From positions 1 to 8,936 of the forward strand of contig JAGAZW010000157.1 in the NCBI GenBank assembly GCA_017939855.1: a stretch of 8,936 bases of DNA. Direction: 5' to 3'. Below are positions 1-6,350 of the stretch, piece after piece (within the stretch, counting starts at the first letter, position 1; every line of letters begins with the position of its first letter). The notes under the pieces are model-generated. The model searched no databases and was not told the origin of the DNA. It saw only the letters and a program-made list of their open reading frames with translations. Position numbers and translations under genes: made by a program. Origin of the DNA: Clostridia bacterium (GTDB taxonomy: Bacteria > Bacillota > Clostridia > Oscillospirales > Acutalibacteraceae).

Positions 1-1
1 T

Positions 2-673
2 AAGGCGCTTAAAACCGTTAAGGGAGATAAATCGGCTCAAGCTGAGGTTGACTTTTGCAAAAAGCTTTTAGCTCACCTTGAATCCGGTCTTCCTGCAAGG
101 TCAATCGTTGCCCAAAGTGATACCGATAAAGATATCCTTTCGACTACTTCTCTGCTTTCTTATAAGCCAATAATTTACGCTTGTAATATGAGCGAGGATG
201 ATTTTATAAACGGCATTGAATCAAATAAAAACTATAATTTGGTTAAAGAACTTGCAAAAACAGAAAACGCTGAAATTTTACCCATATGTGCCGCTTTAGA
301 GGCTGAAATTTCTGGTCTTGACGATCAGGAAAAGGCTCTGTTTTTAGAGGAGTTGCATCTTGAACGCTCGGGTCTTGATCGTATGATACAAAAATGTTAC
401 AGTCTATTAGGTCTTATATCTTACCTTACTGCAGGTAAACCGGAAGTAAGAGCATGGACCATTACCAAAGGCACAAAAGCGCCTCAAGCAGCAGGTAAAA
501 TTCACACCGATTTTGAACGTGGATTCATCAGAGCTGAGGTTATCGCTTATGATGATTTTATTGCCTGTGGTGGCAATATGGTCTCTGCCAAAGAAAAAGG
601 TCTTGTGCGCAGTGAAGGTAAAGAATATATTATGAACGACGGCGATATCGTTCTCTTCAGATTTAATGTTTAG
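2..673 (+). CDS. ychF: Redox-regulated ATPase YchF/OLA1 family, 3' part
   Basis: This is the C-terminal 223 codons of a YchF/OLA1 P-loop ATPase (Obg-related, ribosome-associated, cytoplasmic). The reading frame is open from base 2, so the gene enters from outside the window. The family is about 363 residues long, so roughly 140 residues, including the P-loop and switch regions, are missing. Visible marks are the NMSE tetrapeptide (fragment residues 62-65), which replaces the NKxD guanine-specificity motif and gives this family its ATP preference; PICAALEAE, equivalent to the G5 region (94-102); and a C-terminal TGS-type domain from about residue 138 with VRAWTI, APQAAGKIHTDFERGFIRAE and the ending DGDIVLFRFNV. 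These agree closely with what I recall of the E. coli protein. The stop is TAG, 56 nt before the next gene. Identification is very secure. The truncation is the window edge, not a broken gene. Confidence 0.97.
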   Translation, partial: KALKTVKGDKSAQAEVDFCKKLLAHLESGLPARSIVAQSDTDKDILSTTSLLSYKPIIYACNMSEDDFINGIESNKNYNLVKELAKTENAEILPICAALEAEISGLDDQEKALFLEELHLERSGLDRMIQKCYSLLGLISYLTAGKPEVRAWTITKGTKAPQAAGKIHTDFERGFIRAEVIAYDDFIACGGNMVSAKEKGLVRSEGKEYIMNDGDIVLFRFNV

Positions 674-700
674 CAAAAATGTCTGAATAACCTGAATCTT

Positions 701-721
701 ACCCCAAATAATATTTGGGGT
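701..721 (+). terminator. Hairpin after ychF, overlapping the next gene's ribosome binding site
   Basis: A perfect 9-bp inverted repeat (ACCCCAAAT, 3-nt loop AAT, ATTTGGGGT) lies 27 nt after the ychF stop. The only following T-run is TTTTT at 727-731, five bases after the stem, so it would be a weak intrinsic terminator. The right arm contains most of the GGGGTGAT Shine-Dalgarno of the TTG-started gene at 730, so folding would hide that site. It could be a weak terminator, a translational brake, or both. Confidence 0.5.
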
Positions 722-724
722 GAT
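717..724 (+). promoter_or_regulatory. Ribosome binding site for the TTG start at 730
   Basis: GGGGTGAT resembles the extended anti-16S complement AGGAGGTGAT and ends 5 nt before the TTG at 730. There is no in-frame ATG or GTG nearby: the codon at 721 is an in-frame TGA and the first internal Met codon is at residue 33. The site therefore decides the start. Its first five bases are paired in the hairpin 701-721. Confidence 0.6.
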
Positions 725-729
725 GGTTT

Positions 730-1119
730 TTGAAAAAAAGATATAGGGATTGCATTTTATTTACCGTTGGTGCTATAGGTTACGGCATAATTGAAATTTT
801 TTGGCGTGGGCATACCCATTGGTCAATGACCCTGGCAGGAGGAATCTCTTTTTTAGGGTTAAGTGAAATATCCAAGAAAATGAAACGGTCGTGTCTTTTA
901 ATAAAAGCTGCAGCAGGAGCTGCGCTTATAACGATTATAGAATTCGTTTTCGGTCTCATATTTAATATAATACTTAAAAAGAACGTTTGGGATTACAGCG
1001 ATATTCCATTTAATTTTAAAGGGCAAATTTGTTTGTTGTACTCTATTTTCTGGTTAATTCTTTGCCTTTTCTTTATACCATTTGCGGGAAAAATTAACAA
1101 AAAACTAGAAAATTCTTGA
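730..1119 (+). CDS. Small four-helix membrane protein, PF06541-type (putative ABC-transporter type IV)
   Basis: This is a 129-residue hydrophobic protein. Four likely membrane helices lie at about residues 8-24, 31-46, 57-81 and 99-120, with basic ends (MKKRYRD at the N-terminus, KINKKLENS at the C-terminus). The pattern GYGIIEIFWRGHTHWSM near the start, then EFVFGLIFN, VWDYSDIPFNFKGQICL and YSIFW, is what I associate with Pfam PF06541 (ABC_trans_CmpB), a widespread Firmicutes family. Despite the 'putative ABC transporter' label, no transport function is demonstrated by the sequence and no ATPase partner is nearby. The start is TTG at 730, supported by the Shine-Dalgarno at 717-724. The stop at 1117-1119 overlaps the alr Shine-Dalgarno, and only 13 nt separate it from the preferred alr start, so the two are probably co-transcribed. 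The family assignment is fairly confident; the function is unknown. Confidence 0.8.
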   Translation: MKKRYRDCILFTVGAIGYGIIEIFWRGHTHWSMTLAGGISFLGLSEISKKMKRSCLLIKAAAGAALITIIEFVFGLIFNIILKKNVWDYSDIPFNFKGQICLLYSIFWLILCLFFIPFAGKINKKLENS

Positions 1120-1124
1120 AGGAG
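1118..1124 (+). promoter_or_regulatory. Ribosome binding site that decides the alr start
   Basis: GAAGGAG is a strong Shine-Dalgarno. It overlaps a GTG at 1124 that would otherwise be the most upstream in-frame start, and lies 8 nt before the TTG at 1133. A ribosome docked here would initiate at 1133, not 1124. Confidence 0.7.
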
Positions 1125-1132
1125 TGTCTTAT

Positions 1133-2269
1133 TTGGATTTTTTAAGAAGAACCTGGGCCGAAATAGATATTGCCGCCTTAAAGCACAATTTTGAGCTTTT
1201 AAAATCAGGCGCTCATCAAATTATGGCGGTAGTAAAAGCAGACGCCTACGGTCACGACGCTAAATATATTGCCCCCCTTCTCGAACAATACGGTTGTGAA
1301 TATTTTGCTGTTTCAAATATAGAAGAGGCTATCGATTTAAGAAAATCCGGAGTTTCAAAGCCTATCCTCATTTTAGGGTATACACCTGTAAATTTCGTTA
1401 AAGAACTGAGTACTTATGAAATTATACAGTGTGTCTATTCATCTGAATATGCTCAGATGCTCTCAGAAAACGCAAAAAAACAAAACGTTATTATTCAAAT
1501 ACATATTAAACTTGATACCGGAATGGGCAGAATCGGATTTGATTGCAGAAACGAGCAGCTTTCGGGACTTGATGATGCAATTAACTCGGCTAAACTGCAA
1601 GGTCTTCAGTTTAAAGGACTTCTCACCCACTTTGCATCATCTGACCGTAATATCGAAAGTGAAGACGGATTTACCCAAAAACAATATTCCTTATTTTTAA
1701 ATGCAATAGATAAATTCAAAGAAAAAGGCTTGAACCCCGAAGTTTGTCATTGCTGCAATTCCGCCGCCTTCTCGCTCGATAAAGATAAACATCTAAGTTT
1801 TTGCCGTGCAGGTATTGTTTTATATGGCCTTACCCCCTCTTCAATGATTAGACTTAAAGAAAACTTTATCCCCGTTATGACCTTTAAATCTGTCGTTTCA
1901 ATGATTAAAGAGATACGCAAAGGCGAATCCGTTAGCTACGGCAGAACCTTTAAAGCCGACAAAGATTTGAAAATTGCTACAATCCCCTGCGGCTATGCCG
2001 ACGGCTACCCCAGATTCTTGTCAAATAAAGGTTATGTCTTAATCAAAGGAAAAAAGGCACCAATTTTAGGAAGAATATGTATGGATCAATTTGTTGTTGA
2101 CATAACCGATATCAAAAATGTTAATCTCGAAGATGAGGTTATACTTTTCGGCAAGGAACTTCCCGTAGAAATACTTGCTGATATGTGTCATACTATAAAT
2201 TATGAAATAGTTTGCGGTATTTCTAAAAGAGTGCCGAGAATCTTTATCGGACTTGAGGGTAACCGTTGA
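1133..2269 (+). CDS. alr: Alanine racemase
   Basis: PLP-dependent, fold-type III cytoplasmic enzyme that interconverts L- and D-alanine for peptidoglycan. From the TTG start the protein has 378 residues, the normal family length. The N-terminal barrel carries RTWAEIDIAALKHN and the PLP-lysine motif AVVKADAYGHD (Lys35). KLDTGMGRIGF (Arg133) and LLTHFASSD (His166) follow. The C-terminal beta domain has VSYGRTF with the second catalytic base Tyr269, then IPCGYADGYPR and GRICMDQFVVD (Met317-Asp318). All expected catalytic elements are present. An alternative GTG start at 1124 would add three residues, but it sits on the Shine-Dalgarno; the TTG at 1133 is spaced correctly and gives the family-like beginning MDFLRRTWAE. 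It follows the PF06541-type gene closely and precedes glpK by 31 nt. The stop codon lies in the loop of the hairpin at 2256-2279. The product is certain; the start is likely. Confidence 0.96.
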   Translation: MDFLRRTWAEIDIAALKHNFELLKSGAHQIMAVVKADAYGHDAKYIAPLLEQYGCEYFAVSNIEEAIDLRKSGVSKPILILGYTPVNFVKELSTYEIIQCVYSSEYAQMLSENAKKQNVIIQIHIKLDTGMGRIGFDCRNEQLSGLDDAINSAKLQGLQFKGLLTHFASSDRNIESEDGFTQKQYSLFLNAIDKFKEKGLNPEVCHCCNSAAFSLDKDKHLSFCRAGIVLYGLTPSSMIRLKENFIPVMTFKSVVSMIKEIRKGESVSYGRTFKADKDLKIATIPCGYADGYPRFLSNKGYVLIKGKKAPILGRICMDQFVVDITDIKNVNLEDEVILFGKELPVEILADMCHTINYEIVCGISKRVPRIFIGLEGNR

Positions 2270-2289
2270 CGGTTGCCCTATTTTGTTTT
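2256..2289 (+). terminator. Intrinsic terminator or attenuator between alr and glpK
   Basis: A 10-bp stem (AGGGTAACCG with CGGTTGCCCT, one G-U pair) closes a TTGA loop at 2256-2279 and is followed by the T-rich run ATTTTGTTTT. The alr stop TGA lies inside the loop, so ribosomes finishing alr would melt the stem. The glpK Shine-Dalgarno starts right after the T-run. It is probably a partial terminator that separates glpK expression from alr. Confidence 0.65.
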
Positions 2290-2300
2290 AGGAGTTTTTT

Positions 2301-3791
2301 ATGAAAAAATACATACTTACTCTTGACGAAGGCACAACAAGCGCAAGAGCGATACTATTTGACAAAAACGGACAACTCGTTTCGGTGGCTCAACATGAAT
2401 TTAAACAAATTTACCCAAAACCCGGATATGTCGAACATAATCCTTTGGAAATTTTATCTGCGCAATACTCTGCTATAAGCGAGGCCATCATTTTGGCGGG
2501 AGCTTCTGCTCAGGATATTGCAGCAGTCGGTATAACAAACCAACGGGAAACGGTGATAGTCTGGGATAAAGAAACCGGTGAGCCTATATATAACGGCATA
2601 GTTTGGCAGTGCAGGAGAACGTCACAGCTATGTGAAAAATTAAAAAATGACGGTCTTGAAAAATACATATCCGATACAACAGGTCTTAAAATCGACGCAT
2701 ATTTCAGCGCCACAAAAATCAAGTGGATTTTAGACAATGTTGAAGGAGCAAGAAAAAAATCCAAAGAAGGCAAATTACTTTTCGGCACTGTAGACACCTG
2801 GCTTATGTGGAAATTGTCGGGCGGAAAAATCTATGCTACCGATACAACAAACGCCTCCCGAACAATGCTTTTCAATATTCACGATATGTGCTGGGATAAA
2901 AGGTTGCTGGAAATTTTGGATATACCTGAAAGTATGCTCCCAAAGGTTAAAAGCAGCGGTGATAATTACGGAAATATAGAAATTATGGGGCAAAGCCTAC
3001 CTGTGTGCGGTGTTGCAGGTGACCAACAAGCAGCGCTTTTCGGTCAGAAATGTTTTTCAAGCGGCGATATTAAAAACACCTATGGCACCGGTTGTTTTCT
3101 TTTAATGAATACGGGAAATCGTGCCGTTAAAAGCAATAACGGACTTCTTACAACAATTGCAGCCACCCTTAGTAACGAACAACCGCAATACGCACTCGAA
3201 GGAAGTGTGTTTATAGGTGGGGCTGTTATTCAGTGGTTAAGAGATGAACTAAAATTTATAAAAACAGCAGCAGAAAGCGAAACGGCAGCAAAAAAAGTTG
3301 ATTCCAGTAATGGTGTTTACATCGTTCCGGCTTTTGCAGGACTCGGCGCCCCCTACTGGGATATGTATGCCAGAGGAACTATATTAGGTCTTACCAGAGG
3401 CAGTAATAAATATCATATAATCAGGGCGGCTCTGGAGTCTATAGCATACCAGACAAACGACCTCATAAAAGCTATGGAAAATGATTCCGGTCTTTGTGTC
3501 AGTGTCCTTAAAGCCGACGGCGGAGCCTCAAAAAACAAACTCCTTATGCAGTTTCAGTCTGACATATCTGATTGCGATGTTTATGTTCCTGAAAACGTTG
3601 AGGCCACAGCTTTAGGTGCCGCACTTTTATCGGGTCTTACCTGCGGTTTTTTTGAAAGCAAAGATACAATCAAAGCACTTTCTCAAAAACACACCGTCTA
3701 TTCAGCAAATATTGATACCTCTACTCGTACACATTTTTTAAACGGTTGGAAAAAGGCGGTAAATGCTACACTTTCTTTTAGTGAGGAATAA
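2301..3791 (+). CDS. glpK: Glycerol kinase (FGGY family)
   Basis: ATP-dependent cytoplasmic enzyme phosphorylating glycerol to sn-glycerol-3-phosphate. At 496 residues it has the usual length (E. coli about 502). The N-terminal FGGY domain opens with TLDEGTTSARAILFD (phosphate-binding loop; Asp9). The glycerol-contact residues known from the E. coli enzyme are all present: Arg82-Glu83 in TNQRET, Trp102 in VWQCRRT, Tyr134 in DAYFSATK, Asp241 in AGDQQAALFGQ. The C-terminal domain has NTYGTGCF, GLGAPYWD, LTRG, ESIAYQT and ADGGASKN. Two oddities stand out. The first loop reads DEGTTS where most homologues have DQGTTS. The segment at residues 218-236 is short and lacks the YHFF-type histidine loop that HPr phosphorylates in many Gram-positive glycerol kinases. 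The ATG at 2301 has AGGAG (2290-2294) 6 nt upstream. The next gene begins 2 nt after the stop and encodes a lipase-like hydrolase. Very confident. Confidence 0.97.
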   Translation: MKKYILTLDEGTTSARAILFDKNGQLVSVAQHEFKQIYPKPGYVEHNPLEILSAQYSAISEAIILAGASAQDIAAVGITNQRETVIVWDKETGEPIYNGIVWQCRRTSQLCEKLKNDGLEKYISDTTGLKIDAYFSATKIKWILDNVEGARKKSKEGKLLFGTVDTWLMWKLSGGKIYATDTTNASRTMLFNIHDMCWDKRLLEILDIPESMLPKVKSSGDNYGNIEIMGQSLPVCGVAGDQQAALFGQKCFSSGDIKNTYGTGCFLLMNTGNRAVKSNNGLLTTIAATLSNEQPQYALEGSVFIGGAVIQWLRDELKFIKTAAESETAAKKVDSSNGVYIVPAFAGLGAPYWDMYARGTILGLTRGSNKYHIIRAALESIAYQTNDLIKAMENDSGLCVSVLKADGGASKNKLLMQFQSDISDCDVYVPENVEATALGAALLSGLTCGFFESKDTIKALSQKHTVYSANIDTSTRTHFLNGWKKAVNATLSFSEE

Positions 3792-3793
3792 AT

Positions 3794-4711
3794 ATGGAAT
3801 ACACCGTGAAACACTTCAAAGTATTATCCTGCGATAAAACTCATTATCTTCATTCGGTTGCATACATTCCCGACGGTGAAATAAAAGGCATTTTTCATTT
3901 AGTACACGGTATGACAGAATATATTGAACGCTACGAAAATTTTATGGCTGCTATAGCTTGTAGAGGTTTTATCTGTTGCGGATACGACAACTTAGGGCAC
4001 GGCAAGACCGCAAGCGACAGTAGCGAACTCGGCTTTATTGCAGAAAAAAACGGTTATGAGTTTTTAGTTGAGGATGTTAGAATATTTGCTGATTTTATGA
4101 AAAAAGAATTCGACATAAACAATTATGTTCTAATGGGGCACAGTATGGGCTCCTTTATCGCAAGAACTGCCTCTGAAAAATATGAAAATGACTTTTCAAA
4201 GCTTATAATATGCGGCACAAGCGGACCTAATCCCCTATCAAATATTGGAATAATATTATGCCATCTACTCGTGTTCCTGAAAGGCACAAGAGGTTACTCT
4301 TCATTTTTGGAGAATCTTGTATTTGGATCATATAACAAGCGTTTTTCGGGTGACACAAAATATGAGTGGCTCTCAAGTGACAAAACAGTCATCGATAAAT
4401 ACATTAATGACAAATACTGTACTTTCCGCTTTACCATTTCTGCACTTCTTGATTTAATAAGGCTAAATGCTATATCGAACAAATCAAGTTGGTTTAAAAA
4501 TCTTCGAAATGATATTCCTATACTTATTGTATCGGGAGAAGAGGATCCTGTAGGCAACTATGGTAAAGGTGTGAATGAGGTTTATAAAAAACTTATAAAA
4601 TGTAAAAAAAGCGACGTCTCTTTGAAACTTTACAAAAACTGCCGTCACGAAATACATAATGATACCTGTAAAGAGCAAATGATGCAGGATATCTTTGATT
4701 TTATATTATAA
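3794..4711 (+). CDS. Alpha/beta hydrolase, monoacylglycerol lipase / lysophospholipase-like (serine aminopeptidase S33 type)
   Basis: A 305-residue cytoplasmic serine hydrolase without a signal peptide. The fold landmarks are in order: the oxyanion-side HGM at 38-40 followed by TEYIERYENF; YDNLGHGKT at 64-72; the nucleophile elbow GHSMGS with Ser117; the catalytic Asp251 in SGEEDPVG; and the catalytic His285 in NCRHEIHND. The HGMTEY/DNLGHG/GHSMGS set is typical of the Hydrolase_4 (PF12146) group that includes monoacylglycerol lipases and lysophospholipase L2. A somewhat hydrophobic cap region at about 147-180 could bind an acyl chain. Shine-Dalgarno GAGGA (3783-3787) lies inside the glpK 3' end, 6 nt before the ATG, and only 2 nt separate the genes, which implies coupled translation. 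The glpK partner supports a role in releasing glycerol from monoacylglycerol, but that is inference from context; other esters are possible. Confidence 0.85.
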   Translation: MEYTVKHFKVLSCDKTHYLHSVAYIPDGEIKGIFHLVHGMTEYIERYENFMAAIACRGFICCGYDNLGHGKTASDSSELGFIAEKNGYEFLVEDVRIFADFMKKEFDINNYVLMGHSMGSFIARTASEKYENDFSKLIICGTSGPNPLSNIGIILCHLLVFLKGTRGYSSFLENLVFGSYNKRFSGDTKYEWLSSDKTVIDKYINDKYCTFRFTISALLDLIRLNAISNKSSWFKNLRNDIPILIVSGEEDPVGNYGKGVNEVYKKLIKCKKSDVSLKLYKNCRHEIHNDTCKEQMMQDIFDFIL

Positions 4712-4773
4712 GCACTTAAACGACTATACGTATGAATTTCCTTACAAACACTTTTTATAGAAGATTAACATTA

Positions 4774-4802
4774 AAAAGCACCAATTTAATGTTGGTGCTT
4801 TT
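4774..4802. terminator. Bidirectional intrinsic terminator between convergent genes
   Basis: A perfect 11-bp stem (AAAAGCACCAA / TTGGTGCTTTT) with a 7-nt loop lies between the convergent stops at 4711 and 4832. The A-run on the left arm and T-run on the right arm give a U-tract in both directions, so it can end the glpK-hydrolase message on + and the SGNH hydrolase message on -. Confidence 0.9.
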
Positions 4803-4831
4803 CTTTAACAGAGAATGTTGAAAATGTTTAA

Positions 4832-5476
4832 CTATTTAATCTTTTTAAAGGTTTCTATCCAAAGCCTTTTTATAATCTCGTGACCGCACGGTGTAGGATG
4901 TACGCCATCAATAGTCCAATATTCTGCAGATGCTTTTTTACAAGCATCGTCAAAAGCAGGTTGCAGTTCTATAAGCGGTAGTTTATACTTTTGCGATACC
5001 TTCCTTGCAACCTCTGCCTTCTCTGACACATCGGCTTTGAATCTTTCAAATTTATCTGGAATTTGTGCAGTATTTCGAGTGCCATCACCTTCAAGTATAA
5101 ACGGAGCGATAATAATAAGCTTTGTGTCAGGACAAGCGGCTTTTATTTCATCAATGAGCATATTATATATTTTTTCGAATTTTTCAGTATCAACACCGTT
5201 TTTAAAATCTATTTCGTGCCATGCGTCGTTTACACCAATATAAATACTTGCATAGTCCGGTTTTAGGTTAATAAAATCAGCTTTAATTCTTGCATATAAG
5301 TCAACTATGCGATTTCCGCTTATAGCACGATTAATAAATTCATATTCATCGGGAAAATCACTTCCCAATGATGCTCTGATAAAATTGGCGTACCCATTCC
5401 CTAAACCGTGAAGGACGTCACCCGTTCTCCCGCAATCAGTTATAGAGTCTCCTTGAAACAGAATTCTTTTTGCCAT
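4832..5476 (-). CDS. SGNH/GDSL-family hydrolase (esterase / acyl hydrolase)
   Basis: A 214-residue single-domain SGNH hydrolase with no signal peptide, so probably cytoplasmic. All four invariant blocks are visible: block I FQGDSITD with nucleophile Ser11; block II AISGNRI with Gly54; block III YIGVNDAW with Asn83; and block V TIDGVHPTPCG with Asp190 and His193. The overall pattern (GDSITDCGR near the N-terminus, GVNDAWHE, WTIDGVHPTPCGHEII) resembles bacterial GDSL esterases related to rhamnogalacturonan or xylan acetylesterases and lysophospholipases. The substrate cannot be told from sequence; deacetylation of a sugar or glycan is a reasonable guess. The ATG at 5476 has TGGAGGA (Shine-Dalgarno core at 5483-5488 on the + coordinates) 6 nt upstream. 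It is a single-gene transcript with a clear promoter at 5511-5539 and shares the terminator at 4774-4802. Family assignment is very confident, substrate unknown. Confidence 0.92.
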   Translation of the reverse strand: MAKRILFQGDSITDCGRTGDVLHGLGNGYANFIRASLGSDFPDEYEFINRAISGNRIVDLYARIKADFINLKPDYASIYIGVNDAWHEIDFKNGVDTEKFEKIYNMLIDEIKAACPDTKLIIIAPFILEGDGTRNTAQIPDKFERFKADVSEKAEVARKVSQKYKLPLIELQPAFDDACKKASAEYWTIDGVHPTPCGHEIIKRLWIETFKKIK

Positions 5477-5510
5477 TATTAATCCTCCAATGTCAATTGT
5501 TTACACAAAT

Positions 5511-5539
5511 ATTTTAACATTTAAAACTGTAAATGTCAA
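5511..5539 (-). promoter_or_regulatory. Sigma-A-type promoter of the SGNH hydrolase gene, with internal palindrome
   Basis: Read on the - strand: TTGACA (5534-5539), a 17-bp spacer, then TAAAAT (5511-5516), about 35 bp upstream of the start codon. The -35 is a perfect consensus. A 7-bp inverted repeat (ACATTTA, 6-nt gap, TAAATGT) at 5517-5536 fills the spacer and overlaps the -35 box. That is where a repressor would act, although chance is possible in such AT-rich DNA. Confidence 0.75.
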
Positions 5540-5851
5540 TAACTTCCAAAGGGACAAATATAAAACTCAAATGAAATCAATGCAAAACATTGTATATCAT
5601 CAAGCCTACAGATATATGACTGTTTTCTTCCGCTTACGCTCCCTCCTTGTTCGATTCCCGTGTGCAAAATAATACCAATAGCAAAGCACCGACCATTTGG
5701 TCGATGCTTTGCTATTGGTATTCGTGTCCGAAAAAGAACTGGGCGAAAACCGAGGATTTTACTTAAAAATTCAAATTAAACAGTTGATAAATTCTCTTAT
5801 TATTTCAAACGACATAAAAGCAACTGCAATCAGCATAATTGAAGAAACAAC
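5540..5851. other. Gene-poor stretch: tRNA T-arm-like fragment, long hairpin, no supported gene
   Basis: About 310 bases separate the SGNH promoter from the 3' end of the membrane-protein gene. I see no ORF with credible start signals or protein-like features. The short open frames here overlap the hairpin or run antisense to a better gene. The stretch holds a small inverted repeat (CAATG, 5 nt, CATTG at 5578-5592), the sequence GTTCGATTCCCGTGTGC at 5649-5665 that looks like a tRNA T-loop and 3' T-stem, and the hairpin at 5671-5722. It may be scar tissue from past insertion or deletion. Confidence 0.5.
5671..5722 (-). terminator. Very long near-perfect hairpin, possibly the terminator of the membrane-protein gene
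   Basis: An 18-bp perfect outer stem beginning AATACCAATAG, one C-A mismatch (5689/5704) and a 5-bp inner stem (CGACC/GGTCG) close an ATTT loop, giving 24 paired positions with one mismatch. On the - strand the stem is followed by ATTTTGC, a modest T-run; on the + strand it is followed by CGTGTCC with none. It lies about 130 nt after the stop of the - strand gene at 5852. A terminator on - is plausible, but the length is unusual and a mobile or processed palindrome is possible. Confidence 0.45.
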
Positions 5852-6301
5852 CTATGTAAGAATTTTTATCCATTGCTTACCTACTGTTTTAGTATGCCGA
5901 ACCATTAGCACTGCCACAAATGAAATAACAGAAAGAAAATAGAGCCAAATACAAATAGCCGACAATTTTTCATTCAAAGTATCGACATACATAAAAAAAT
6001 CGTCTGTTTCTATTTCCCAAGGATCAATAGGTGTTTTAGGAACAAAAAAGTTCAATAACACACTAAGAACCAACGTTATCAAAGTATAGATATAGAAAAG
6101 CAATCCCGAAATGGTCATTTTGTTAATATCTTTTTTAAGACGCATCTTTCGTTCAAAAAAAGACATTTCATCAACCAACAGCATTCTAAGTTTTGGATTA
6201 TTGATGATTATGTATTTACCATTTTGAAAGCGGCTATCATAACCCGAAAAAAAGCGGCAAACTACCAAAGAAATCAGAAAGAGCAAATACATCATTATCA
6301 T
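5852..6301 (-). CDS. Unrecognised small membrane protein, three predicted helices
   Basis: A 149-residue protein that I do not recognise. Hydrophobic segments are at about residues 3-18, 64-87 and 113-134. Between the first two is a charged, probably cytoplasmic stretch (NNPKLRMLLVDEMSFFERKMRLKKDIN) rich in Lys/Arg. Between the second and third is an acidic segment (PWEIETDDFFMYVDTLNEK). The C-terminus is basic (RHTKTVGKQWIKI). The first segment is short and could be a helix or an uncleaved signal. Evidence that it is real: an extended -10 promoter just upstream (6322-6350), a GGTGATG Shine-Dalgarno-like run right before the first ATG, a coherent hydrophobic pattern, and a hairpin downstream. 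Three ATG codons (6301, 6295, 6292) compete for the start; the outermost is taken here. It stands alone between two palindromic features, so the neighbourhood gives no functional hint. Confidence 0.72.
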   Translation of the reverse strand: MIMMYLLFLISLVVCRFFSGYDSRFQNGKYIIINNPKLRMLLVDEMSFFERKMRLKKDINKMTISGLLFYIYTLITLVLSVLLNFFVPKTPIDPWEIETDDFFMYVDTLNEKLSAICIWLYFLSVISFVAVLMVRHTKTVGKQWIKILT

Positions 6302-6321
6302 GTCATCACCGCCTTGGATGT

Positions 6322-6350
6322 ATTATAGCATAAAAGCGGAAATAAATCAA
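6322..6350 (-). promoter_or_regulatory. Extended -10 promoter of the small membrane protein gene
   Basis: Read on the - strand: TTGATT (6345-6350), 17-bp spacer, TATAAT (6322-6327), with TG one base before the -10 box (TGCTATAAT). The -10 is perfect consensus with the extended element. The -35 box overlaps the outer edge of the palindromic element that starts near 6348. Confidence 0.75.

Noticed and set aside
1124..1132. GTG at 1124 as the alr start
   Set aside because: It overlaps the only Shine-Dalgarno (1118-1124), leaving no room for ribosome binding. The TTG at 1133 is correctly spaced.
5641..5665. A complete tRNA gene on the + strand
   Set aside because: Only a T-loop and 3' T-stem are present. 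The 5' T-stem does not pair, and no anticodon arm, D arm or acceptor partner can be found upstream.
5490..5672. 60-codon + strand open frame upstream of the SGNH gene
   Set aside because: It has no ribosome binding site, runs antisense through the SGNH promoter and across the tRNA-like fragment, and ends at the hairpin. The translation has no protein-like pattern.
5697..5942. 81-codon + strand open frame
   Set aside because: It begins inside the hairpin loop, has no Shine-Dalgarno, and its 3' third is antisense to the better-supported membrane-protein gene.
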